Assembly: GCA_947561715.1 (NCBI GenBank)
Contig: OX387203.1
Span: 8,246,001-8,310,000, forward strand
Length of the DNA stretch: 64,000 bases
Reading direction: 5' to 3'
From: Ascidia mentula
Taxonomy: Eukaryota; Chordata; Ascidiacea; Phlebobranchia; Ascidiidae
Positions 50,078 through 59,858 of the stretch are shown here, one piece after another. The notes beneath the pieces are model-generated. The model saw only the letters and a program-made list of their open reading frames with translations. It had not been told where the DNA came from and ran no database searches. The stretch's first letter is position 1. The number at the start of each line of letters is the position of its first letter. The position numbers were made by a program, and so were the translations under genes.

Positions 50078-51269
50078 CAGCAAAACTGCTTGGTTGTAAT
50101 GTTTAAGTTCACTATTTTTATTTTATGCAAAAAGATTTTCTGTTATCTTGACGTGTGGTCTATATGCACGTTTGCCAGGCACAAGACGTGTACACATTTG
50201 TATTTTCAATAGGATTTTTTCGTGTTTATTTTACGTAACTTTGTGCAAAGGATTTTATCCAATGTATTCATAAAATCAACTTCTAAGCTTCGAGCAGTGA
50301 CCAACATCTTTTCAACTTTTGCACAAACAACACAATTTATTCAACGTTACAAGCATAGGTCGAAATTTTTCTTGGTTTAATTGCGCAAATCCTAACAGTT
50401 TAGTTAGGAGTAACTATTCAACATAATAATTAATTTTCATGCCAAGCTTCCAGGAAAGAAGATGTATTTTTTGCTGCCGGGAACTTGTTTAACATGGATT
50501 CTCTTTTTTGCCGAAATTAAACATTAAATTTCCAAACAGGCAGTAATTATTTTTGGACGTCGTTGCATCGTACTTTTTATGTAGAAAGCCACTAGTTGTC
50601 GCACAAGTAAACATAAACGAATCAATGCAATGTGACCACTTTATAAACGACGCTGCCGTTCGGAATAAATGTTGCATGGTGTCAGAAGTGCGATACAGCG
50701 CATGAACATTCCGTTTCAAGCGCAAATACTGCATCCAGAAATATTCAATTTTAGAATCTTAACAGCTGGCACATCTGGGTGCGAAGATTTGAGCAACAGA
50801 CAATTCTTTGAGTTGCAGAACAAAAGTTCAAAATTTTCGCCGTGGGAATGCCTCGAGAAAAGAGTTTTCCATTGTTTTTCGTTCAATACATCAGGATCAA
50901 CTATACATCTGACATCTGATAAATAACTTAAAACTACAGGAAGTCGTCCCTGAGCGCAGGATGTTCGACATTTTCCATATTTTACGCCAACATGTTCAGT
51001 GTAAACAGTTTAACTCATAACGGCAGTTTTGAGCAGTTGTATCACGTTATAAGGCAACAATATGTTGAGTACTTACTGTTAAGTGTAGCCTTGGCAATAC
51101 ATTTTAATGCGCAAAACTGGTCTTATGCATACTTTTGCAATGATATAAGTGCTTACATATACCAAAGGGAATCTTTCAGAAAGTTTACCATTGTGTTTAT
51201 TAAATGGTATGTTGCTTCCTTCCAAGCTTAGTACTTCATACTGATAAATTAAAATAATTTTCTGTCTGT

Positions 51270-52712
51270 ATGGAAACCTATAGCAGAAATGGTGGAAACA
51301 TCACAAAAATATACAAACGTCGATGGTTTTTTCTTCTACTTTTAGTCATGCTGCAAGCACTTAACGGGACTTCTCTTGCAATGATTGGCCAAATTAGCGA
51401 TTTCTTTGTGAAATACTTCAACGTTACGCACACAGAAGTAGATTGGATAACTCTTTCAGGTTGCTTAAGTCCGATAGTTTCAACCTTGCCTCTGACTTAC
51501 TTGGCTTTTCGCAGAGTTTTTGGTTTTCGTATGATTTCTATTGCCTGTGCGGCAGCCAGTGCATTCGGTTTCGCGTGCTTTACGATTTCTATGGTCAGCA
51601 GATCGTATTTTGCCATCAGTCTTCTCGGTCAAACTGTGGCTGGCCTTTCACTACAACTTGTTCTCACCACTCCGTCTATATTCGCTGCTCTGTGGTTTCC
51701 AGAAAATGAAGTGGGCACTGCCATTAGTATTAACAGTCTTGGACATCATGTGGGAACAGTTTTAGCAGTGATGGTTCCCGTCAATGTTTTAAAGTGCACA
51801 ACTAATAATGGAACTGCTGTTGAGCAGAGAGAATGGTTAAAAGAAGACAGAACAACATTACAGTGGATATACCTTAGTTTCTTTGTTGTTGCTGCAATAA
51901 TATTGATTGTGATCTGTATATTTGTGACTGACACACCTCCAAAACCCCCTACTCTTGCTCAGAAGGAAAAGTTGGACAATAATGCCGCAAATTTACACGA
52001 TATCTCTCTGTTTGCGTTTTGGTCTCAAACAAAAGGTGTTCTGTGTAATCGTACGTTTCTAAACGCCTCTGTAATTTTCGGCACAGTTTTTCAAACTTCC
52101 TATGTTCAGTTTACAATGATGGCTGAAATTGTCCGGGAGAACTCGGCAAAAAGGCTTTTGCATCTTCGACCGTCTATCGTGGGCGCATGGACCATTTTCT
52201 ACTACGCAGTAGGAAATATCGTTGGCACAATTTTGGCTGGGAAGCTTGTGGACAAGTTTAAGAGATACGATCGTCTCTCTATTATAGGATCATTTTTCGT
52301 ATTCCTATCATCCATAACTGTCGCTGTAGGCCTGGTAAGCGCGTACCAACTTTTCTACGTCGGAAACGTTTTTCAGGGTTTCTTCATTCAAATAGTGATG
52401 GTAACTGTTTACGATATGACGACACAACAGTTGTATCCGATTGACGAGACTGTGGTGAGTTTATGGATGATTGGTGTCGTATCGCCGATGGGAATATTTT
52501 ACGGAGAAATAGGTCGGGTGCTGTTCGACGGCTTTGGTGGGGTGGGGGTGCTTGCGTTTCAGTGTGCAAGCATGCTGAGTGGATTCGCGCTTTCATTTCT
52601 ACTCACGCCAGTTTACGGGAGACTGGACGTCACCGAAAGCTGTGAAGAAATCGAAGAAGCTCGTGGCCCGGATGAGGGAGATCCCCTTTTAAACAACTTT
52701 GAAAAGAAGTAA
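51270..52712 (+). CDS. SLC49 (FLVCR)-like major facilitator transporter, copy B
   Basis: An intronless 480-codon ORF with about 12 membrane segments, nearly identical to copy C. The N-terminus, METYSRNGGNITKIYKRRW, is followed by the first helix. N-glycosylation sites in external-looking loops include NGTS, NVTH and NNGTA. The late motif GKLVDKFKRYDRLSIIG corresponds to the charged loop preceding helix 9 or 10 of MFS proteins. Differences from A concentrate in the N-terminal half and the NVFQGFFIQIVMV helix. The closely spaced same-strand paralogs each have about 1.2 kb upstream, so each probably has its own promoter. Confidence 0.87.
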   Translation: METYSRNGGNITKIYKRRWFFLLLLVMLQALNGTSLAMIGQISDFFVKYFNVTHTEVDWITLSGCLSPIVSTLPLTYLAFRRVFGFRMISIACAAASAFGFACFTISMVSRSYFAISLLGQTVAGLSLQLVLTTPSIFAALWFPENEVGTAISINSLGHHVGTVLAVMVPVNVLKCTTNNGTAVEQREWLKEDRTTLQWIYLSFFVVAAIILIVICIFVTDTPPKPPTLAQKEKLDNNAANLHDISLFAFWSQTKGVLCNRTFLNASVIFGTVFQTSYVQFTMMAEIVRENSAKRLLHLRPSIVGAWTIFYYAVGNIVGTILAGKLVDKFKRYDRLSIIGSFFVFLSSITVAVGLVSAYQLFYVGNVFQGFFIQIVMVTVYDMTTQQLYPIDETVVSLWMIGVVSPMGIFYGEIGRVLFDGFGGVGVLAFQCASMLSGFALSFLLTPVYGRLDVTESCEEIEEARGPDEGDPLLNNFEKK

Positions 52713-53904
52713 CAGCAAAACTGCTTGGTTGTGATGTTTAAGTTCACTATTTTTATTTTATGCAAAAAGATTTTCTGTTATCTTGACGTGTGGTCTATAT
52801 GCACGTTTGCCAGGCACAAGACGTGTACACATTTGTATTTTCAATAGGATTTTTTCGTGTTTATTTTACGTAACTTTGTGCAAAGGATTTTATCCAATGT
52901 ATTCATAAAATCAACTTCTAAGCTTCGAGCAGTGACCAACATCTTTTCAACTTTTGCACAAACAACACAATTTATTCAACGTTACAAGCATAGGTCGAAA
53001 TTTTTCTTGGTTTAATTGCGCAAATCCTAACAGTTTAGTTAGGAGTAACTATTCAACATAATAATTAATTTTCATGCCAAGCTTCCAGGAAAGAAGATGT
53101 ATTTTTTGCTGCCGGGAACTTGTTTAACATGGATTCTCTTTTTTGCCGAAATTAAACAATAAATTTCCAAACAGGCAGTAATTATTTTTGGACGTCGTTG
53201 CATCGTACTTTTTATGTAGAAAGCCACTAGTTGTCGCACAAGTAAACATAAACGAATCAATGCAATGTGACCACTTTATAAACGACGCTGCCGTTCGGAA
53301 TAAATGTTGCATGGTGTCAGAAGTGCGATACAGCGCATGAACATTCCGTTTCAAGCGCAAATACTGCATCCAGAAATATTCAATTTTAGAATCTTAACAG
53401 CTGGCACATCTGGGTGCGAAGATTTGAGCAACAGACAATTCTTTGAGTTGCAGAACAAAAGTTCAAAATTTTCGCCGTGGGAATGCCTCGAGAAAAGAGT
53501 TTTCCATTGTTTTTCGTTCAATACATCAGGATCAACTATACATCTGACATCTGATAAATAACTTAAAACTACAGGAAGTCGTCCCTGAGCGCAGGATGTT
53601 CGACATTTTCCATATTTTACGCCAACATGTTCAGTGTAAACAGTTTAACTCATAACGGCAGTTTTGAGCAGTTTTATCACGTTATAAGGCAACAATATGT
53701 TGAGTACTTACTGTTAAGTGTAGCCTTGGCAATACATTTTAATGCGCAAAACTGGTCTTATGCATACTTTTGCAATGATATAAGTGCTTACATATACCAA
53801 AGGGAATCTTTCAGAAAGTTTACCATTGTGTTTATTAAATGGTATGTTGCTTCCTTCCAAGCTTAGTACTTCATACTGATAAATTAAAATAATTTTCTGT
53901 CTGT

Positions 53905-55347
53905 ATGGAAACCTATAGCAGAAATGGTGGAAACATCACAAAAATATACAAACGTCGATGGTTTTTTCTTCTACTTTTAGTCATGCTGCAAGCACTTAAC
54001 GGGACTTCTCTTGCAATGATTGGCCAAATTAGCGATTTCTTTGTGAAATACTTCAACGTTACGCACACAGAAGTAGATTGGATAACTCTTTCAGGTTGCT
54101 TAAGTCCGATAGTTTCAACCTTGCCTCTGACTTACTTGGCTTTTCGCAGAGTTTTTGGTTTTCGTATGATTTCTATTGCCTGTGCGGCAGCCAGTGCATT
54201 CGGTTTCGCGTGCTTTACGATTTCTATGGTCAGCAGATCGTATTTTGCCATCAGTCTTCTCGGTCAAACTGTGGCTGGCCTTTCACTACAACTTGTTCTC
54301 ACCACTCCGTCTATATTCGCTGCTCTGTGGTTTCCAGAAAATGAAGTGGGCACTGCCATTAGTATTAACAGTCTTGGACATCATGTGGGAACAGTTTTAG
54401 CAGTGATGGTTCCCGTCAATGTTTTAAAGTGCACAACTAATAATGGAACTGCTGTTGAGCAGAGAGAATGGTTAAAAGAAGACAGAACAACATTACAGTG
54501 GATATACCTTAGTTTCTTTGTTGTTGCTGCAATAATATTGATTGTGATCTGTATATTTGTGACTGACACACCTCCAAAACCCCCTACTCTTGCTCAGAAG
54601 GAAAAGTTGGACAATAATGCCGCAAATTTACACGATATCTCTCTGTTTGCGTTTTGGTCTCAAACAAAAGGTGTTCTGTGTAATCGTACGTTTCTAAACG
54701 CCTCTGTAATTTTCGGCACAGTTTTTCAAACTTCCTATGTTCAGTTTACAATGATGGCTGAAATTGTCCGGGAGAACTCGGCAAAAAGGCTTTTGCATCT
54801 TCGACCGTCTATCGTGGGCGCATGGACCATTTTCTACTACGCAGTAGGAAATATCGTTGGCACAATTTTGGCTGGGAAGCTTGTGGACAAGTTTAAGAGA
54901 TACGATCGTCTCTCTATTATAGGATCATTTTTCGTATTCCTATCATCCATAACTGTCGCTGTAGGCCTGGTAAGCGCGTACCAACTTTTCTACGTCGGAA
55001 ACGTTTTTCAGGGTTTCTTCATTCAAATAGTGATGGTAACTGTTTACGATATGACGACACAACAGTTGTATCCGATTGACGAGACTGTGGTGAGTTTATG
55101 GATGATTGGTGTCGTATCGCCGATGGGAATATTTTACGGAGAAATAGGTCGGGTGCTGTTCGACGGCTTTGGTGGGGTGGGGGTGCTTGCGTTTCAGTGT
55201 GCAAGCATGCTGAGTGGATTCGCGCTTTCATTTCTACTCACGCCAGTTTACGGGAGACTGGACGTCACCGAAAGCTGTGAAGAAAACGAAGAAGCTCGTG
55301 GCCCGGATGAAGGAGATCCCCTTTTAAACATCTTTGAAAAGAAGTAA
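53905..55347 (+). CDS. SLC49 (FLVCR)-like major facilitator transporter, copy C
   Basis: A 480-codon intronless ORF identical to copy B except near the end, where SCEEIEEARG is SCEENEEARG and LLNNFEKK is LLNIFEKK. Its upstream 1.2 kb is also almost identical to that of B. Its downstream flank is diverged from the flanks of A and B, which marks C as the right-hand end of the recent duplication. Both copies look intact, so a dosage effect is possible. Confidence 0.87.
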   Translation: METYSRNGGNITKIYKRRWFFLLLLVMLQALNGTSLAMIGQISDFFVKYFNVTHTEVDWITLSGCLSPIVSTLPLTYLAFRRVFGFRMISIACAAASAFGFACFTISMVSRSYFAISLLGQTVAGLSLQLVLTTPSIFAALWFPENEVGTAISINSLGHHVGTVLAVMVPVNVLKCTTNNGTAVEQREWLKEDRTTLQWIYLSFFVVAAIILIVICIFVTDTPPKPPTLAQKEKLDNNAANLHDISLFAFWSQTKGVLCNRTFLNASVIFGTVFQTSYVQFTMMAEIVRENSAKRLLHLRPSIVGAWTIFYYAVGNIVGTILAGKLVDKFKRYDRLSIIGSFFVFLSSITVAVGLVSAYQLFYVGNVFQGFFIQIVMVTVYDMTTQQLYPIDETVVSLWMIGVVSPMGIFYGEIGRVLFDGFGGVGVLAFQCASMLSGFALSFLLTPVYGRLDVTESCEENEEARGPDEGDPLLNIFEKK

Positions 55348-56627
55348 CAGCAAAACTGCTGGTTGTGATGTTTAAGCTCACTATTTGTTTGATTGTTAAA
55401 GATTTTCTGTTATCTTGACGTGTGGTCTATATGCACATTTTCCAGACACAAGACGTGCACACATTTGTATTTTCGATAGGATTTTTTTCGTGTTTATTTT
55501 ACGCAACTTTGTGGATAGGATTGTATCCAAAGTATTCATAAAATCAACTTCTAAGCTTCGAGCATTGGCAAACATTTTTTTTAACTTTTGCACTGAACAA
55601 CACAATTTATTCAACGTTTCAAGAATTAATCGAAAATTTTCTTGGAATAATTGCACAGAACCTAGTAGTTAAGTTGGCTGTAAGTACTTAATCTCATAAT
55701 TAATTCTGCTACTAAGCTTTCAGCAAAGAAGATGTGTTTTTTGCTGGCGCGAAAATGTTTTAGATTGGTTCCCCTCAATACCGAAATCAAGCAATAAATT
55801 TGCAAACAGACAGTAATTACTTTTGCATTGCGCCTAAAAATTTGGTCGTCGTTGTATTGCACTTTTTATGCAGAAAGCCACTAGGTGTCGCACACGTTAT
55901 TATAAACGAATCAGTGCAATATGGCTCTTTTAAACTACGCTGCCTTTTCGAATAAATGTTGCATGTTGTCAGAGGTGCGATACCACGCCTGAACATGTCG
56001 TTTCCAGCGCAAATATTACGTCCAGAAACATTCAATTGTAAGAATCCTAACAGTTGAACATCTGGGTGCGAGGATTTAAGCAACAGACAATTGTTGGGGT
56101 TGAACAAGAAAAGTTCAAAATTGTCGCGACAGAAATGCCTCGAGAAAAGAACTTTCCATGGTAATATATTTAATTGTCCCACGTTCAATACATAAAGATC
56201 AACTATACACCTGACATCTGATAAATAACTTTGAACAACAGGAGGTCGTCCCTGAGCGCGGGATGTTCAGCATTTCCTAAATTTCACGTCAACATGTCTA
56301 ATGCAAACAGTTACATTCAATAAAAACAAATGGTTTTGTGCAGCTTAACTCATAACGGCAGTTTAGTGCAGCGGGATCACGTTATAAGGCCACAATAGGT
56401 TAAGTACTTATTGTAAAGTGTAGTCTGCAACTTGGTCAATACGATTCTTTGGCAATATCTTTTAATTTGCAACACTGGTCTCATGCATATATTTGCAATG
56501 ACAAGAGGGCTTACATTTACTAAATAGAATCTTTCAGAAAGTTTACCTTTGTGATAATTAAATGATATGTTGCTTCCTCCCAAGCTTAGTACTTCATACT
56601 AATAGACGGAAGTAGTTTGCTGTCTGC

Positions 56628-58052
56628 ATGGAAACCGATAGCAGACACAGTGGAAACATCACAAAAATATACAAACGTCGTTGGTTTTTTCTTCTACTTT
56701 TAGTTATGCTGCAAGCACTTAACGGGACTTCTTATGCAATGACTGGCCAAATTAGTTATTTCTTTGTGAAATACTTTAACGTTACGCACACAGAAGTAGA
56801 TTGGATCACTCTTTCTGGCTGCTTAACTCCGATAGTTTCAACCTTGCCTCTGACTTACTTGGCTTTTCGCAGAGTTCTCGGTTTTCGTACGATTTCTATT
56901 GCCTGTGCGTCGGCCAGTGCATTCGGTTTCGCGTGCTTTACGATTTCTATGGTCAGTAGATCGTATTTTGCGATCAGTCTTCTTGGTCAAACTGTGGCTG
57001 GCCTTTCACTCCAACTTGTGCTCACCACTCCGTCTATATTCGCTGCTCTGTGGTTTCCAGAAAATGAAGTGGGCACTGCCATTAGTATTAACAGTCTGGG
57101 GCTTTATGTGGGAACACTTTTAGGAGTGATCGTTCCAATGAAGGTTTTAAAGTCCACGACTAATAATGGAACTGCTGTTGAACAGGCGGAATGGTTAAAA
57201 GCAGACAGAACAACATTACAGTTGATATACCTTGGTTTCTTTGTTGTTGCTGCAATAATACTGATTCTGATCTGTATATTTGTGACTGACACACCTCCAA
57301 AACCGCCTACTCTTGCTCAGAAGGAGAAGTCAAAGGAAAATGCTGCAACTTTACAAAATGTCTCTCTGTTTGCGTTTTGGTCTCAAACAAAAGGTGTTCT
57401 CTGTAATCGTACGTTTCTTAGCGCCTCCTTAATTTTCGGCGCACTTTTTCAAACTGCTAATGTAGAATTCACAATGATGGCTGAAATTGTCCGGGAGAAC
57501 TCGGCAAAACGGGATTTGCATCTTCGACCGTCTATCGTGGGCGCGTGGACCATCTTCTACTTCTCTATAGGAAATATCGTCGGCACAATTGGGGCTGGGA
57601 AGCTTGTGGACAAGTTTAAGAGATACGATCGTCTCTCCATTATAGGATCATTTTTCGTATTCCTATCATCTATAACTGTCGCTGTAGGCCTGGTAAGCGC
57701 GTACCAACTTTTCTATGTCGGAAACTTCTGCCAGGGTTTCTTTATTCAAATCGCGTTGGTAACTGTTTACGATATGACGACACAACAGTTGTATCCGATT
57801 GACGAGACTGTGGTGAGTTTATGGATGATTGGTGTCGTATCGCCGATGGGAATGCTTTACGGCGAAATCGGTCGGGTGCTCTTCGACGGCTTTAGTGGGG
57901 TGGGGGTACTTGCATTTCAGTGTGCAAGTATGCTGAGTGCATTTGCTCTATCGTTTCTACTCGCACCAGTTTACGGGAGACTGGACGTCACCGAAAGCTG
58001 TGAAGGAAACGAAGAAGTTCGCGGTTCGCATGAGGGAGATTCCCTTCTATGA
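56628..58052 (+). CDS. SLC49 (FLVCR)-like major facilitator transporter, copy D
   Basis: A 474-codon intronless ORF. METDSRHSGNITKIYKRRW and the N-terminal half resemble B and C. The NFCQGFFIQIALVTVYDM segment and the second half of the protein instead share residues with A, a mosaic that suggests past gene conversion. It ends SCEGNEEVRGSHEGDSLL, lacking the NNFEKK tail of the other copies. Membrane topology is as in the other members, with about 12 helices and a central cytoplasmic loop (DTPPKPPTLAQKEK). Confidence 0.86.
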   Translation: METDSRHSGNITKIYKRRWFFLLLLVMLQALNGTSYAMTGQISYFFVKYFNVTHTEVDWITLSGCLTPIVSTLPLTYLAFRRVLGFRTISIACASASAFGFACFTISMVSRSYFAISLLGQTVAGLSLQLVLTTPSIFAALWFPENEVGTAISINSLGLYVGTLLGVIVPMKVLKSTTNNGTAVEQAEWLKADRTTLQLIYLGFFVVAAIILILICIFVTDTPPKPPTLAQKEKSKENAATLQNVSLFAFWSQTKGVLCNRTFLSASLIFGALFQTANVEFTMMAEIVRENSAKRDLHLRPSIVGAWTIFYFSIGNIVGTIGAGKLVDKFKRYDRLSIIGSFFVFLSSITVAVGLVSAYQLFYVGNFCQGFFIQIALVTVYDMTTQQLYPIDETVVSLWMIGVVSPMGMLYGEIGRVLFDGFSGVGVLAFQCASMLSAFALSFLLAPVYGRLDVTESCEGNEEVRGSHEGDSLL

Positions 58053-59858
58053 GACAACAAAAAGAAATAACATTCGAACTACTAAACATGATGTTGAGGT
58101 TCAGAATTTAGTTATCTCATTCCTATATAATATTTCCTTGCTGTGTAACTGTGTGTGTGCACTGTCCAGTCCGTTATTGATGCACACATTTTTTTTCTCA
58201 GAAGATTTGAAGACTTTTTTTACTGATTGACAGTTATACCTTGTACAAAAGTTTCAACCGTTCATGCAAAAACGAAGTAGAAAATTATTTGGTTGTTTTT
58301 CATAAAAGTTTGTGTAGTGATGATGGTTCCTAATAGTAGGCGTATATTCTACGAAAGGGAGATATTGTGTAGGAGAAAGAATTTAGGATTTTATACGAAA
58401 GCTTGTGGTAAACATTTTCGAATCCTAACGCAAAAGATAATTATATTCAAGTTACCTCAAGTAACAAATATTTGTTAGACTACATTTTTGTCCGGCTGTT
58501 GAGCTGACAAGATCGTTGTAATTTACCCCTAGGTACACTGATCAGACGTATTAGGTTGAAACACAGAATCTGTCTGCATTTCACTATATTGTTATGCTCA
58601 GATGGGCTTTGCTAATCCACGTATTGTGTCACAAAATAGGCCATAAGAAGGATACCCCTTGCACACCTGCCAAGTTTGGCACACGTGGTGATTATTTGAG
58701 TTATTTTACTTATTAATATTTCAATACTGTTATTCCTTGACATTTTTGCATACTTTGTAAACAGATTGGCTGCGTTCAAATGGTTGACGACCCCTGTAAT
58801 TGTATTTGTTTTGCGATTGTTTGAACCAAAGTTATATTATTAGCACTCACATATTTTTGATGCTCAGCAAACTTCCCCATGACCAAAAACGAAATCAATT
58901 CACAACATTGTACAACAATATCGTCCTGAAACAGAAAGTTCAATTTTTCCCTCTGCTTTGTGATCGTAATTGCTACGATGTGTGGAATTATTTTAATGTG
59001 ATAAGTTTACTTTGTCTCGTGTCCAAGTTTGCTTGTAGATAGGGTGGCTGCCTGTTCTAAGCGAGTTCTCCAAACCTTTCTTAGCTTTCAAAAACAACAT
59101 GGCCAACAGTTATAACTCTGAGCATTGTCATCAAACAAACCCGAAGGTTGGGAACAATCTTGTGATTGGTAATATTTGGTTCATTGAGCAGTAGCATTCA
59201 ATAGCGTATCAGGATATAGAATCGAATGAGTTGGAGAAAGAGATAGAGTCGCTCTTGAGAGAGGCCTACAAATTTGATTGGTTGAAACCAGTCACGCATG
59301 ATCGATACTAGCACGTTTTTACAAATTGTCTTAACTGGCGTTTCAGTATGGATATATATATATGACGAAATAATACGAGTAAAACGTGGTATATAAAATG
59401 TAAGCCAACAGTCACTTTGTACAGGAAACAATTGGCTCGCTATTATTTGTAACGAACACATTATAGTGCGAGCTGTATTGACAGTTTTTGCAGAGCACAG
59501 CTCATGGTCGTACAACGATATATGCGTGAATGGCGCTTACAACACTGATGTCCACTGTAGTATCAATAACACAATATCTAAATTGGATTAGATACAAAGC
59601 GGCAAAACACGTATTTACGGCTTGAGGAGAAAAATAGTCCTCATATCTTTATTACTTGCTATTGAACACTAACATAAATACACTCATATACTAAAATGAT
59701 TCAGATGTATTGGTGGTTTCGTAGGTAGTGGTTGTGATATCAACAAACGCACAGATTCCATAGCTGAAATAATGAATGACCAACAGTAAATACATAAAAA
59801 CATATCAAGTTATATTCTGTGTTGTTAAATTCTATACATTCGCGCCACAGGCCATACG
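58053..59858. other. Intergenic stretch between transporter D and the PAQR gene
   Basis: This is the 3' side of two convergent genes. No exon was recognised; ORFs at 58293-58478, 58800-59042 and 59198-59515 have no domain features. No RNA motif or clear repeat was noticed. Confidence 0.45.

Larger units (their letters stand above)
49900..55347 (+). repeat. Recent 2,635-bp tandem duplication within the transporter cluster
   Basis: Equivalent points are exactly 2,635 bp apart: stops at 50077, 52712 and 55347, and starts at 51270 and 53905. The intergenic blocks 50078-51269 and 52713-53904 and the ORFs B and C are almost identical, and B and C differ by two residues at the C-terminus. The identity extends left into the 3' end of copy A, to about 49900, and stops right of copy C. 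This fits unequal crossing-over with breakpoints in the 3' coding region. An assembly duplication is possible, but the few scattered differences argue against a pure artefact. Confidence 0.85.

Noticed and set aside
50489-50926. Short ORFs between the transporter copies that recur after 2,635 bp
   Set aside because: They recur only because the whole intergenic block was duplicated. They have no domain features and are not conserved in the older flank after copy C.
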